Below are positions 8,706-17,244 of a stretch of DNA of 41,334 bases, piece after piece; the stretch's first letter is position 1; the number at the start of each line of letters is the position of its first letter. The notes beneath the pieces are model-generated. The model ran no database searches. It was not told the DNA's origin and saw nothing but the letters and a program-made list of their open reading frames with translations. Source of the stretch: UBA8752 sp049610565 (GTDB lineage: Bacteria > Bacteroidota > Bacteroidia > Flavobacteriales_D > Sanyastnellaceae); the NCBI GenBank assembly GCA_049610565.1, contig JBMYZR010000014.1, forward strand, positions 1 to 41,334, read 5' to 3'. Both the position numbers and the translations under genes were made by a program.

Positions 8706-11700
8706 ACCTGAACGAAACCGTTCTGGCGGACAATCTTGGGAATGCGGTTGTCGCGCAATTCCATGATGATTTCCCACATGTAGGTGCCGTCAATGGCGAA
8801 GTAGTTACCGCTCTCGCGGGTCTTGGACCCTTCGGTCCCCTCCACCTGGCCGTACCAGACTTCGTCCATGTCGGTGGACGTGAACACCGGGCGGCCCCAG
8901 CGGTCCCAGACCGTGACCTTGTAGCTGAACGGCTCGCAGTCCACGACCGGCATCCAAGCGTCATTCTTGCCGTCGTTGTTGGGCGTGAAGGCCGTCGGCA
9001 CGTAGACCTGACAGCCGCACAGGACTTCCTGCACCTGCAAGGTGTGCAATGCCGTATCGCACACGTTGGCCACCTCCACGGTGTACACCCCGGTGCGGTT
9101 GAAGACCCGGCTTGGCGTGAACACCCCGTCGTACCAGTAGTAGGTCGACGGATAAACCGTGGGGCCCTGCAACACGCTGAGCTCCATGGTATCGTCCAGG
9201 CAGAGCTCGTAGTCCGCCGCGAGGGGAATCGAAATGGGGTCGGAAATGGCCACCGCCATCGAGTCCACGTGGGAGCAACCGCTCACCTGGCTGGTCGCCG
9301 TGTAGGTGGCGGCCTGGTTCACGTCAATCGACGCGCCCACTTCGCCCGTACTCCACGTGACGAGCACGTCCTCCAAACCGGTTTCGATGCGCAGCACATC
9401 GCCCGGGCACAGCACGGAATCCTCGGGCAGGTCAAAGACCGGCACCGGACGGAATTCCACTTCGATCGTGTCGCGGAAGACGCAGCCTCCGGAGGCCACC
9501 TCGGCCGTGTAGCTCCCGGCCTCCGTGACGGTCAGCGACGGCGTGGTCAGGGAGTCGTTGAACACGACGTAGTCCACGCCGGCCACATTGGGCTCCAGCA
9601 CCACGGTCTCCCCTTCACAGAGGGTGAGGTCGAGGCCGAGATCGAAAGCCGGCAGGGGCTCCGCCGAAACCAGGATGTCGTCCGTGAAGGTGCAGCCCTG
9701 CTCGGTGCTGGTCACCGTGTAGACACCGGGCACACTCGCCCAGAGTTGGTTGCCCGTGGCACCGTTCTGCCATTCGTAGTTGGCGGCCCCAAAGGCCGCG
9801 AGCAGCAGGACACTGTCGCCGTCGCAGAAGGACGCATACGCGGGAAGCTGGGCGTCAAAGGGCGTGGCCACCTGGATGTACACCTGGGCATTGTCGATGC
9901 ATTCGCCCAGTTGGACGTTGACGCTGTAGATGCCCGTGAATTGGACGTCGTAGGTCGGCGAAACCGTGCCGTCCTGCCAGGTGCAGATGGCGTTGGGGTA
10001 TCCGGGATCAAGCACGAACGGGTCACCCGGACAGAGGACCTCATCCTCTCCGAGGTCGACACCGACGAGGGGACTTTCGGTCACGGTGACCGAGGCCGTG
10101 GACTCACAGCCGTTGACGGTGGCCGTCACGGTGTAGTCACCTGCCGCCGACACGGCGTATTCGGCGTCTGCCGGTCCGCCCTGCCATTGGAACTGGGCCG
10201 GGAGGCCCTGCCACGCCGGGTTGTCGGCATCCAACTCGACGGACTCGCCCTGACACAGGACCACGTCATCGCCGAGATCGAGAATGTAACTGTCGTACCA
10301 GTTGACCTGCATGGAGGCCGTTTCGGTGCACCCCTGCACGTTGACCGTGACCTCCACCAGTCCGGAGTCGGCCACGAATTCGACCTGGCTGAACCCACCG
10401 GACGACCAGCTGAACTGGGCACCGGGGTTGCCGGCATCCAGCGTCACCGTCTCGCCCGGACAGACGATCACGTCCGGCCCGAGATCGGGGGCCTCGATCG
10501 CAATGGTGGTGACGTCCACGGCAATCTCCTCCTCACAGCCCTCTGCCGTGGTGATGAGGGCGATGCCGCTCACTTCCGGCGCATCCCAGGTGTCCCCTTC
10601 CGACCCGTCCGGCCACGTCGTTGTGGCATCGGGCCAGCTGAGGGTCACCTCCACCGTTTCTCCTGGACAGACCTGGTCCGCCACCGGGTCGAGGACCACG
10701 GGGGCCGGCCCTTCGATGGCGCCGATGTCCGGTGTGGCATCCCGGAGCTCTCCGCGTTGGTCCTCGGTCACCCCGATGGACGCCCCCGCGTCCAATGCCG
10801 GGCTGAGCGGATCGCATGCGCTGATCATGAAGGCGTCCGTCGGTCCCCCGTAATCGCCGAAGGGGAGCAACACGGGGTCGGTGCCCAGCTGGTTGCCCGT
10901 CATGGCGGCGTTGAATTCCGTTCCCGGTGCCGTGACCCCGATGATGTTGTGTCCCGCCACGGCCTCGATCACATCCGTGCTGGCGGCGATTTCCTCCATC
11001 TGATAATGGTAGAAGTCCTCATTGCCGCCGGTCGTGCCGCCGACGTTGCCGTAGAGGATGGTGTTGTCCATCGTCACCGTGCCGTCGTAGCACCCGATGG
11101 CCCCGCCCCGGCCCTCACCGGGCTGACCGGGCTGGCCGCCGGTGCCGGCTTCACCGCCGATGGCAGAGTTGCCACTCATCGTGCAGTGGCGCACCGTCAG
11201 GGTGCCATTGCGGAGAAAGACGGCGCCGCCGAGGGCTCCGCCACCACCCCCAGCACCAGCCGTGATGGTGCTGGCGTCTCCACCGTTGCCACCGACGGCA
11301 AGTCCGTTGGACCCGTCGCCCGCCACAGGGGTGGTGTTGAGCCAGCCGCTGCCGTTGGTGTCGATGCCACCGCCACCGCCGCCACCGCCGAAGCCGGCCG
11401 TGGTCGCGTTGACATTGCCGGGGTTGGTGGACACATCGCCACCATCGCCACCGCCACCGAAGGAACCGATGCCGTTGCCGCCATTGCCACCGTTGCCGCC
11501 GGCGCCTGCGTTGCCCCCCCGGCCTCCTTCGGCCACGCAGCCGATGAAGGTGGTGTTCTCCAGAATCGTGCTGGTGCCGGACCACGAACAGATGCCGCCT
11601 CCGCCGGCCAGGCTGCCACCGCCACCGCCACCACCATTGCCCCCGTCGTTGCCGTTGGCGATGCAGTTGATGAAGGCACTCGAATAGACTTCGAGGTTTT

Positions 11701-12214
11701 CCCGGTTGTGGATGGCGCCGCCAAAGGCGTCGTCCGTCACGCAGTCCCGGAACACGACGTTCTCCACCAACAGCAATTCAGCATCGGATTCGATGGCGCC
11801 ACCGGGGTCGTTGTTGTCGAATCCATTGCGGAATTCCATGTCCCGAAACCGCACGTAGGTCGTGTTGCCATCGAGCTCCAGAAAGCGGCTGATGCCCGCG
11901 GCATCCACGATGGTCGTCCGGGCGCCCGCTCCGTTGACCGTGATGTCCCCCTCCTCGATGAGAAGCTCACCGAGCACCCAGTTGTGGGTGCCTTCGGGCA
12001 GGTCAATCGTGGCCGGGACACCGATGGCCGAGGCCTCCTGCAATGCAGCGCGGAAAGTGCACACGCCGGTGGCCGTGGCGCAGACCCCGTCGCCGGGATC
12101 CATGTCCGTGCCGTCCTGAACGGAATCGACGACATACTGCGCGGACAGGGGCAGGCTGAACAGTGCAGTCCACAGGACGGACAAACAGCATACGACGGCT
12201 CGGTTCATGGGCAT
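8696..12214 (-). CDS. T9SS type B surface protein: CSLREA-like start, Gly-rich beta-helix, eight Ig-like domains, CHU_C sorting domain
   Basis: The product is 1172 residues from the ATG at 12214 (the ATG at 12208 is also possible). The signal peptide ends near LPLSAQ. Next comes a CSLREA-like N-terminal segment (VDSVQDGTD, GDGVCATATGVCTFRAALQE), then a pectin-lyase-like beta-helix to about residue 480. The helix is interrupted by long GGNGG/GGGG stretches (DNA about 11100-11680). About eight tandem Ig-like domains of roughly 70 residues follow, each opening with a CPGETV- or LCQGESV-type strand and closing with a GxYTV...GC strand. The last 100 residues are the gliding-motility-type C-terminal domain (VPTAFTPNNDGKNDAW, WDRWGRPVF, DGTYMWEI), the T9SS type B sorting signal. 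It is probably a cell-surface adhesin or structural protein. No catalytic residues were identified. Confidence 0.92.
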   Translation of the reverse strand: MPMNRAVVCCLSVLWTALFSLPLSAQYVVDSVQDGTDMDPGDGVCATATGVCTFRAALQEASAIGVPATIDLPEGTHNWVLGELLIEEGDITVNGAGARTTIVDAAGISRFLELDGNTTYVRFRDMEFRNGFDNNDPGGAIESDAELLLVENVVFRDCVTDDAFGGAIHNRENLEVYSSAFINCIANGNDGGNGGGGGGGSLAGGGGICSWSGTSTILENTTFIGCVAEGGRGGNAGAGGNGGNGGNGIGSFGGGGDGGDVSTNPGNVNATTAGFGGGGGGGGIDTNGSGWLNTTPVAGDGSNGLAVGGNGGDASTITAGAGGGGGALGGAVFLRNGTLTVRHCTMSGNSAIGGEAGTGGQPGQPGEGRGGAIGCYDGTVTMDNTILYGNVGGTTGGNEDFYHYQMEEIAASTDVIEAVAGHNIIGVTAPGTEFNAAMTGNQLGTDPVLLPFGDYGGPTDAFMISACDPLSPALDAGASIGVTEDQRGELRDATPDIGAIEGPAPVVLDPVADQVCPGETVEVTLSWPDATTTWPDGSEGDTWDAPEVSGIALITTAEGCEEEIAVDVTTIAIEAPDLGPDVIVCPGETVTLDAGNPGAQFSWSSGGFSQVEFVADSGLVEVTVNVQGCTETASMQVNWYDSYILDLGDDVVLCQGESVELDADNPAWQGLPAQFQWQGGPADAEYAVSAAGDYTVTATVNGCESTASVTVTESPLVGVDLGEDEVLCPGDPFVLDPGYPNAICTWQDGTVSPTYDVQFTGIYSVNVQLGECIDNAQVYIQVATPFDAQLPAYASFCDGDSVLLLAAFGAANYEWQNGATGNQLWASVPGVYTVTSTEQGCTFTDDILVSAEPLPAFDLGLDLTLCEGETVVLEPNVAGVDYVVFNDSLTTPSLTVTEAGSYTAEVASGGCVFRDTIEVEFRPVPVFDLPEDSVLCPGDVLRIETGLEDVLVTWSTGEVGASIDVNQAATYTATSQVSGCSHVDSMAVAISDPISIPLAADYELCLDDTMELSVLQGPTVYPSTYYWYDGVFTPSRVFNRTGVYTVEVANVCDTALHTLQVQEVLCGCQVYVPTAFTPNNDGKNDAWMPVVDCEPFSYKVTVWDRWGRPVFTSTDMDEVWYGQVEGTEGSKTRESGNYFAIDGTYMWEIIMELRDNRIPKIVRQNGFVQVLR

Positions 12215-12226
12215 GGTGCGATGGCG

Positions 12227-12233
12227 CAAATTA
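12227..12233 (-). promoter_or_regulatory. Promoter -7-like box TAATTTG for the T9SS surface protein gene
   Basis: TAATTTG on the minus strand ends 12 bases before the ATG at 12214. Its last three bases would be a TTG in frame, but using that as a start would place the promoter inside the gene, so 12214 is preferred. It is the same motif as at four other starts in the window. Confidence 0.5.
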
Positions 12234-12318
12234 CAAACCTGTCCCCCCCCGAAAAGGTTGCCGTAACCCTGCGGCTTTTTCTGCGTTGAACAGGCTCTGA
12301 ATTGCGACCTTTCTCGAC

Positions 12319-13983
12319 ATGTGTTCCATCACCGCCCTGCTGAACCGCACGACCACTCTGGAAGCGGACAGGAAGTCCGTCTTGAATGCCTCCCGAAGCC
12401 AACAGCACCGGGGACCGGATTGGTCCGGCATCCGCGAGTTTCCGGCGGCCATCGTCTCGCATGAGCGGCTCGCCATTGTCGATGTGCTGAGCGGTGCCCA
12501 GCCGCTCGTCGACCCGGACTCCGGCACCGTGCTGGCCGTCAACGGGGAGATCTACAACCACGTGGACCTCAAGTCCAGCGGAGCCTGCGGTGACTATCCG
12601 TTCCAATCCGGCAGCGACTGCGAGGTCATCCTCGCCCTGTACCGGCAACACGGACGGGACCTCGTCCAGCACCTGTCCGGCATGTACGCCTTTGTGCTGT
12701 TCGACCCGACAGCCGACACGTGGATCATCGCCCGCGACCCGATCGGCATCATTCCCCTCTACTACGGAACCGACGACGCGGGGCGCCTGTGGGTGGCCTC
12801 GGAAATGAAGGCCCTGATGGACACCTGCGACGACGTGCGCCTCTTTCCGCCGGGTCAGGTCTGGGCGTCCAGCGAAGCTGCCCCGACCTCCTTCTATCAC
12901 CGCGATTGGATGGAGGGAGACCTGCCGAGCCATCCCTACCAGCCGGAAGAATTGAACGCCGCGCTGACCGCCGCCGTGAAGAGCCACCTGATGGGCGACG
13001 TGCCCTATGGCCTGCTCATCTCCGGAGGACTCGACAGCTCCGTCATCGCCGCCATCGCCATGAAATTGGCCAAAACGCGCGTGGACGATGGGGACCAATC
13101 GGAAGCCTGGTGGCCGCGCGTCCACAGTTTCTCCATCGGTCTGGAGGGGTCTCCGGACCTTGCTGCTGCCCAGGAGGTCGCCGATGCCATCGGCACGGTG
13201 CACCACCCGTTGAACTTCACCATCCAGGAAGGCCTCGACGCCCTGAGCGAAGTGATCCGCCACATCGAGACCTACGACGTGACCACCATCCGGGCGTCCA
13301 CCCCGATGTACCTGATGGCCCGCAAGATCAAGGCCATGGGCATCAAGATGGTGCTGAGCGGTGAAGGCGCAGACGAGCTGTTCGGCGGCTACCTGTATTT
13401 CCACATGGCGCCGGACGCGCGGGAATTCCACGAGGAGACCGTCCGCAAGGTGCTGGGTCTCCACCAATACGATTGCGCGCGCGCCAACAAGTCCATGATG
13501 GCCTGGGGCATCGAAGCCCGCGTGCCTTTCCTCGACCGCGAATTCATCGACTACGCCATGGGCCTCGACCCCGCCTCCAAGATGGGCGGCCAGGGCAAAA
13601 TCGAGAAGGCCGTCATCCGGCAGGCCTTCGAAGGGTACCTGCCCGACCCCATCCTGAACCGCCAGAAGGAGCAATTCAGCGATGGCGTGGGCTACGGATG
13701 GATTGACGGACTGCGCGACCATGCGGAAGCCCGGGTGAGCGACGGGGAGATGGAACGGGCTGCCGTCCGCTTTCCCATCAATCCGCCGGCGACCAAGGAG
13801 GCCTACTTCTACCGGACGCTCTTCGAGGAGCACTTCCCCACCGCAGCAGCGGCCGCCACGGTGCCCGGCGGAAAATCCGTCGCTTGCAGCACCGAGAAGG
13901 CGCTGGAATGGGACGAGCGCCTTCGGGCCAACCCGGACCCCAGCGGTCGCGCTGTGGGCGGTGTCCACAACGACGCGTACTGA
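12319..13983 (+). CDS. asnB: Asparagine synthase (glutamine-hydrolysing), type B
   Basis: The product is 554 residues, the normal length for AsnB. Cys2 directly after the initiator Met (MCSI) is the glutaminase nucleophile and fixes the start. N-terminal amidotransferase motifs are QQHRGPDWSG, HERLAIVD, NGEIYNH and SGSDCEV. The synthetase half has the PP-loop SGGLDSS at residues 235-241, then VLSGEGADELFGGY, WGIEARVPFLDREF and RQKEQFSDGVGY. It converts aspartate, glutamine and ATP to asparagine, glutamate, AMP and pyrophosphate in the cytoplasm. No asparagine-pathway neighbours are present; the next gene is an unrelated small orphan 126 bases downstream. No TA(A/T)TTTG box was found upstream. 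All key residues that can be recognised are intact. Confidence 0.96.
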   Translation: MCSITALLNRTTTLEADRKSVLNASRSQQHRGPDWSGIREFPAAIVSHERLAIVDVLSGAQPLVDPDSGTVLAVNGEIYNHVDLKSSGACGDYPFQSGSDCEVILALYRQHGRDLVQHLSGMYAFVLFDPTADTWIIARDPIGIIPLYYGTDDAGRLWVASEMKALMDTCDDVRLFPPGQVWASSEAAPTSFYHRDWMEGDLPSHPYQPEELNAALTAAVKSHLMGDVPYGLLISGGLDSSVIAAIAMKLAKTRVDDGDQSEAWWPRVHSFSIGLEGSPDLAAAQEVADAIGTVHHPLNFTIQEGLDALSEVIRHIETYDVTTIRASTPMYLMARKIKAMGIKMVLSGEGADELFGGYLYFHMAPDAREFHEETVRKVLGLHQYDCARANKSMMAWGIEARVPFLDREFIDYAMGLDPASKMGGQGKIEKAVIRQAFEGYLPDPILNRQKEQFSDGVGYGWIDGLRDHAEARVSDGEMERAAVRFPINPPATKEAYFYRTLFEEHFPTAAAAATVPGGKSVACSTEKALEWDERLRANPDPSGRAVGGVHNDAY

Positions 13984-14002
13984 TCGATCCGGAGCCGATT
14001 TC

Positions 14003-14057
14003 GTGTCGTTTCGACACCGCGCTTGAGCTCCTGCGCCAACTGCCTGCGCTTCAGGCA
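14003..14057 (+). other. Two hairpins between asnB and the 130-residue orphan
   Basis: GTGTCG-TTT-CGACAC (14003-14017) and TGCCTG-CGCTT-CAGGCA (14041-14057) are perfect 6-bp stems in the 126-base gap. Neither is followed by a T run, so they are poor classical terminators. They might terminate asnB transcripts or form a structured leader for the next gene. No known RNA family was recognised. Confidence 0.35.
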
Positions 14058-14109
14058 TTCAATTCGCGAGCGGCAGGGGGTTCCGTGGGAAAAAATCGTA
14101 TCCTGCGGT

Positions 14110-14502
14110 ATGCGAATCAGTTACCGCCATGAAACCGAGACCGGGGCGGTGTACACCTTGTGGCAGGAAAACGACCTGCTTCACGTCCGCAGCAGGGTGC
14201 CACAACTGGAGCTCCGCTGGAGGGACGATTGTTGGGTGCCGGAGCGCAACTGGTTCGAACGCGAGTACACCTACCCGCTCGATGTGGGCCTGGATGAATA
14301 CCTCGCCCGTTTCCTGCCCCACCTCAATGGCCGACACCTGATCCACCAGGACACCAAGCCCAACGTGGAAGACATGAGTTCCTTCCTCGGAAAGTGGTTC
14401 CGGTTCCAATCGTCCGGCCGCACCCACGACCACGACCGGGCCCACCGCCTGATCCTTCGGACGACAGCCAACTTTTACGGCGTCGACTCCCTCTTCGGCT
14501 GA
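14110..14502 (+). CDS. Hypothetical 130-residue cytoplasmic protein
   Basis: The product is 130 residues from the ATG at 14110. No family was recognised. It has no signal peptide or membrane segment. It is rich in Arg, His, Trp and aromatic residues (LELRWRDDCWVPERNWFERE, then YTYPLDVGLDEYLARFLPHL) and is probably a compact alpha/beta soluble protein. The C-terminal half contains a His/Asp cluster (SSGRTHDHDRAHR) that might bind metal or nucleic acid; this is only a residue-level impression. The coding call rests on an open frame with codon use similar to its neighbours, no credible overlapping alternative and a convergent gene boundary 39 bases downstream. Its link to asnB is positional only. 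Confidence 0.65.
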   Translation: MRISYRHETETGAVYTLWQENDLLHVRSRVPQLELRWRDDCWVPERNWFEREYTYPLDVGLDEYLARFLPHLNGRHLIHQDTKPNVEDMSSFLGKWFRFQSSGRTHDHDRAHRLILRTTANFYGVDSLFG

Positions 14503-14541
14503 CCCAGCCGTTCAGCTGTGGTCAGCTGTCTTTTGGCGGCT

Positions 14542-15759
14542 TCAGTCCGCGGCCTTCCACTCCAAGCGAGCGCGTCCATCGGCCAGCACCACCACCTGCG
14601 GGCCCGATGCACCCGCGCTGAGCGGACGTCCGAGCAGGTCATACCGCGCCAACTCCAAGGCCTGCACCATCGGCGCATCGGCGACGGCAGACGTTTCAGA
14701 CGCCACGCGAATGACACCGGGTGCGATTCCCGTGGCCACGCTGGCCACCTGCACGCCCATCGCGTCGCGGATGTCGAGCTCTCCGTAGGTACCGAAGTCC
14801 GTGTGACCGAGCAGGATGTCCCCGTTGGACCGGACCGCCATCGAATAGGCGGTCAAGCCGTTGCCCGGCCAGAATCCGGAGGCGTCCAACGTCGCGCCTT
14901 CCGCCTTGCGGAAATCCCCCTCGCCATAGACCTGGTAGACCACCTCATCGCCGAGGGTGGCGGCTGCCCCGCAACCGGCGGTCACATCGGCCACCAGCGC
15001 CGTCATGGACGCCCCGGCCGCGTCGATCCGGCTGAGCGACGTGCCGTCGTACTGACGCGCATTGACCGTCACGACACCCCCGGACAACGGCAACACGTGC
15101 ACCGGATTCAGTCCATCCTCTCCCAGGTCCACCTCCTCGTAGTCTCCCGTGGTCAGGTTCAGCCTGCCCACGAGTCCGACCTCCTCTCCGTAGGCGAAGG
15201 CGTTGTTGATGCCGATGTGCAGGATGTCGCCCACAAGGCACATGGACTCGGACGCAAAGGCCGGTCCCTCGCCCGCGGCAGCCTGCCAGTCGGCCTGCCA
15301 GGAAAGGTCTTCCGCATCCAAGGCGACGAGGAAGGCATCAAAGGCCACGGAACCGAACGTTTCGGGATCGTAGTCCCCGCGCGTGACGTAGAGCCGGTCG
15401 CCCGCTTCGAAGAGGCTGCGCGCACCCTGCAAGGGCTGGCTCGCCAGGATGCTGCCGTCGGACGCGTCCAGCCGGTACACCGTGTCTTCAGCCGACACGA
15501 ACAGGTCACCGGCCGCCGACAGGATCATGTCGGTCGTGTACGCGTGCCCGCCAAACACCCGCAGTGTCTCGAATTCGAGCGTCTCCGCATCGAGGTCCAC
15601 CATGCCCAGTCGCGGCGCCTCAAGCACCTCTCCGGAGTAGAAATCTTGCACCCCTTCGCAGAGCACGAAAGCGCGATCCCCTTGAGCAGAGGCGGGCAAG
15701 GCCAATCCCAGGCCAAGAAGAGACAACACGGAGAACCGGAGTGAGGCAACATTCTTCAT
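14542..15759 (-). CDS. Secreted beta-propeller-like protein with T9SS type A-like C-terminus
   Basis: The product is 405 residues. The ATG at 15759 is chosen because it opens a signal peptide (MKNVASLRF... ending LPASAQ); an upstream in-frame ATG at 15810 would add 17 residues before it. The body consists of repeated beta-blade segments of the YncE/PQQ kind (LGMVDLDAETLE, DTVYRLDASDGSIL, LVALDAEDLSWQ, LVGRLNLTTGDYE, LDIRDAMGVQV). The C-terminus (ARYDLLGRPL, then VVVLADGRARLEW) resembles a T9SS type A sorting domain, which commonly has VYDLLGR followed by Gly-rich strands, though the ending is short. It is probably exported to the surface or medium. Its function is unknown and no catalytic residues are visible. 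It is divergent from the seven-gene operon with a 94-base intergenic region. Confidence 0.82.
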   Translation of the reverse strand: MKNVASLRFSVLSLLGLGLALPASAQGDRAFVLCEGVQDFYSGEVLEAPRLGMVDLDAETLEFETLRVFGGHAYTTDMILSAAGDLFVSAEDTVYRLDASDGSILASQPLQGARSLFEAGDRLYVTRGDYDPETFGSVAFDAFLVALDAEDLSWQADWQAAAGEGPAFASESMCLVGDILHIGINNAFAYGEEVGLVGRLNLTTGDYEEVDLGEDGLNPVHVLPLSGGVVTVNARQYDGTSLSRIDAAGASMTALVADVTAGCGAAATLGDEVVYQVYGEGDFRKAEGATLDASGFWPGNGLTAYSMAVRSNGDILLGHTDFGTYGELDIRDAMGVQVASVATGIAPGVIRVASETSAVADAPMVQALELARYDLLGRPLSAGASGPQVVVLADGRARLEWKAAD

Positions 15760-15784
15760 GGAGAAGCGTATCGAATTGAGGCCC

Positions 15785-15792
15785 CGAAAGTA
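15785..15792 (-). promoter_or_regulatory. Possible promoter -7 box TACTTTCG for the beta-propeller gene
   Basis: TACTTTCG on the minus strand matches TAnnTTTG at seven of the eight positions counting the two free ones. It lies 25 bases before the ATG at 15759. A TTG sits 19 bases upstream, compatible with a -33 element. This is weaker evidence than the TA(A/T)TTTG boxes. Confidence 0.35.
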
Positions 15793-15837
15793 CTCCGGCG
15801 TCCGGCCCACTCAACCCTTTGGGTCACGAAGCGTTGT

Positions 15838-15844
15838 TATTTTG
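15838..15844 (+). promoter_or_regulatory. Promoter -7-like box TATTTTG for the seven-gene operon
   Basis: TATTTTG ends 9 bases before the ATG at 15854. It is followed by GAG, as at 7700. It is the only clear promoter-like element seen before the operon, whose internal genes overlap or are 2 bases apart. Confidence 0.5.
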
Positions 15845-15853
15845 AGACCGTTC

Positions 15854-16744
15854 ATGATGCGCACTCCCCTCCCGCTCCTCACCGCCCTGCTCCTGCTCAT
15901 CGGGTGTGCGCCGGATGACGTGCGGTTTGAGGACAATCCAATCCCCCCGTATGACGGGGTCCCCACGGTCGTGGTCGACGCCTACCTGACCCGGGTCTAC
16001 ATCGACCTCATCGGGCGGGAGCCCCTGCCCGGGGAAATGGAACAGGACCGCGCCACGCTGCGCGCAGGCGACCTCGGCCTGGACGCCCGGCTCGACCTCA
16101 TCGACCGGCTGATGGGCGGCGACGACGCCTACCGCGAAGTCCATGACCGCAAGGTGTTCGACGACCTCTCGGGCCGGTTCCTCGACGGCACCGGACAAGA
16201 GACGCTCATCGCCGAAATGGAATTCCAGCGCTTCCTCGCCCAGCAGGATTCGCTGGCCGGCGGCATCGCCTACCCCTTCTTCAACCTGCTGGCCGACCGG
16301 CTCGAGCGCGTCATCCTGTCGGTCGACGCACACCGGGCGGGCACCATCGACTGGCGGGAGGTCAACCGGCGGTTCTGTGACAATTCCATCTACGACGAGA
16401 TCAACATGAACAGCTTCAACTTCGTCAACGCCACCTTCGACGACCTCTATGGGCGGTACCCAACCGAAGCCGAGTTTGAGCAAGCGTATGCGGCCGTCGA
16501 ATACGGCTCCCCCTCCGTGCTGTTCGGCGAAGTGGTACAGGACAAGGACAGCTACCTGCAGGTGCTGGTCGCCGATCCTGAATTCGAGGAAGGCGCGGTC
16601 CGCTGGTGGGCCGAGAAGCTGCTCGTTCGCCCCATCACCGGGGCGGAAATGGTCGCCTGGCGCGAGGTGGCCGGTCCCGACGTGGATGTCCGGGAACTCC
16701 AGCGCATCCTGATTTCCTCTGACGAATACGCCGACTTCGAATGA
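15854..16744 (+). CDS. Lipoprotein, first gene of the seven-gene envelope operon (DUF1549/DUF1553-like motifs)
   Basis: The product is 296 residues (the ATG at 15857 is also possible). The lipoprotein signal has lipobox LLIGC. The mature N-terminus contains VVDAYLTRVYIDLIGREPLP, resembling the conserved start of DUF1549-type proteins. A second copy-like motif, FDDLYGRYPTEAEFEQAY, resembles the LYxxxLGRxPTxxE motif of DUF1553/DUF4214-type proteins. The C-terminus (VRWWAEKLLVRPITGAEM...ISSDEYADFE) repeats the same style. The similarity is by motif only; family membership would need a profile search. The stop overlaps the next start as ATGA (16741-16744). In other bacteria DUF1549/DUF1553 proteins occur with DUF1501 proteins, and a DUF1501-like gene lies two genes downstream here. 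Confidence 0.75.
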   Translation: MMRTPLPLLTALLLLIGCAPDDVRFEDNPIPPYDGVPTVVVDAYLTRVYIDLIGREPLPGEMEQDRATLRAGDLGLDARLDLIDRLMGGDDAYREVHDRKVFDDLSGRFLDGTGQETLIAEMEFQRFLAQQDSLAGGIAYPFFNLLADRLERVILSVDAHRAGTIDWREVNRRFCDNSIYDEINMNSFNFVNATFDDLYGRYPTEAEFEQAYAAVEYGSPSVLFGEVVQDKDSYLQVLVADPEFEEGAVRWWAEKLLVRPITGAEMVAWREVAGPDVDVRELQRILISSDEYADFE

Positions 16745-17244
16745 TGCGCCTCTCCTCCATCGTCCGCCCCTTCACGGCCTTGATGGCCGGTCTGTTGCTG
16801 CTCGCAGGGTGCACCGCCGAGCCGGATGTCACCTACGGCCTCCTGCCCCTCGAACTCAACGCGTCCGCCGCGGAGAAGGACCGGGTCAAGTCCATTGACC
16901 AGTGGATCACCATCCTGCACGCCGACCTCTTCGGGGAAGCGCTGGGCAGCGCTGAACTCTTTGAGGTCAAACAGGCCTTTGCCAGTGTTGGGGACCAGGA
17001 GATTGCGCGCGCCGTCCTGGTGTCCAACTTCATGCAGGACGACGGCGTCCAGCTCCCGGCCCCGGGTGTGATCACGCAGAACCCCGACGGCTTCATCGAC
17101 GACACCTACGTGCGGTTCCTCGTTCGCTACCCCACCGAGGCCGAGCGGACGTGGATGCGAAATTTCCTCGCCTCCAACCCGACCGTGACGCCCGAACTCG
17201 TGTACACCTCGTTTGCCTTGAGCGAAGAATACCTCCACTACTGA
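16741..17244 (+). CDS. Small lipoprotein related to the preceding gene product
   Basis: The product is 167 residues, with its ATG in a 4-base ATGA overlap with the previous gene. The lipoprotein signal has lipobox LLAGC. The mature part is mostly helical. It carries DDTYVRFLVRYPTEAERTWM, sharing the YPTEAE motif with the first gene, and ends FALSEEYLHY, parallel to SSDEYADFE at the end of that protein. The two may be ancient paralogues or two halves of one functional unit. No catalytic residues are visible. A role as a partner of the DUF1501-like protein encoded next is inferred from the overlap (TGATG at 17242-17246). Confidence 0.75.
   Translation: MMRLSSIVRPFTALMAGLLLLAGCTAEPDVTYGLLPLELNASAAEKDRVKSIDQWITILHADLFGEALGSAELFEVKQAFASVGDQEIARAVLVSNFMQDDGVQLPAPGVITQNPDGFIDDTYVRFLVRYPTEAERTWMRNFLASNPTVTPELVYTSFALSEEYLHY

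Noticed and set aside
9044..12289. Long plus-strand open frame antisense to the T9SS beta-helix/Ig protein gene
   Set aside because: Codon-bias shadow: no recognisable domain, while the minus strand gives a complete protein with signal peptide and sorting domain.
12205..14058. 617-codon minus-strand open frame antisense to asnB
   Set aside because: The plus strand encodes a full-length asparagine synthase with all motifs.
14496..14510. CGGCT-GACCC-AGCCG hairpin at the end of the orphan gene as a terminator
   Set aside because: Only a 5-bp stem overlapping the stop codon, and the nearest T run is about 17 bases away.
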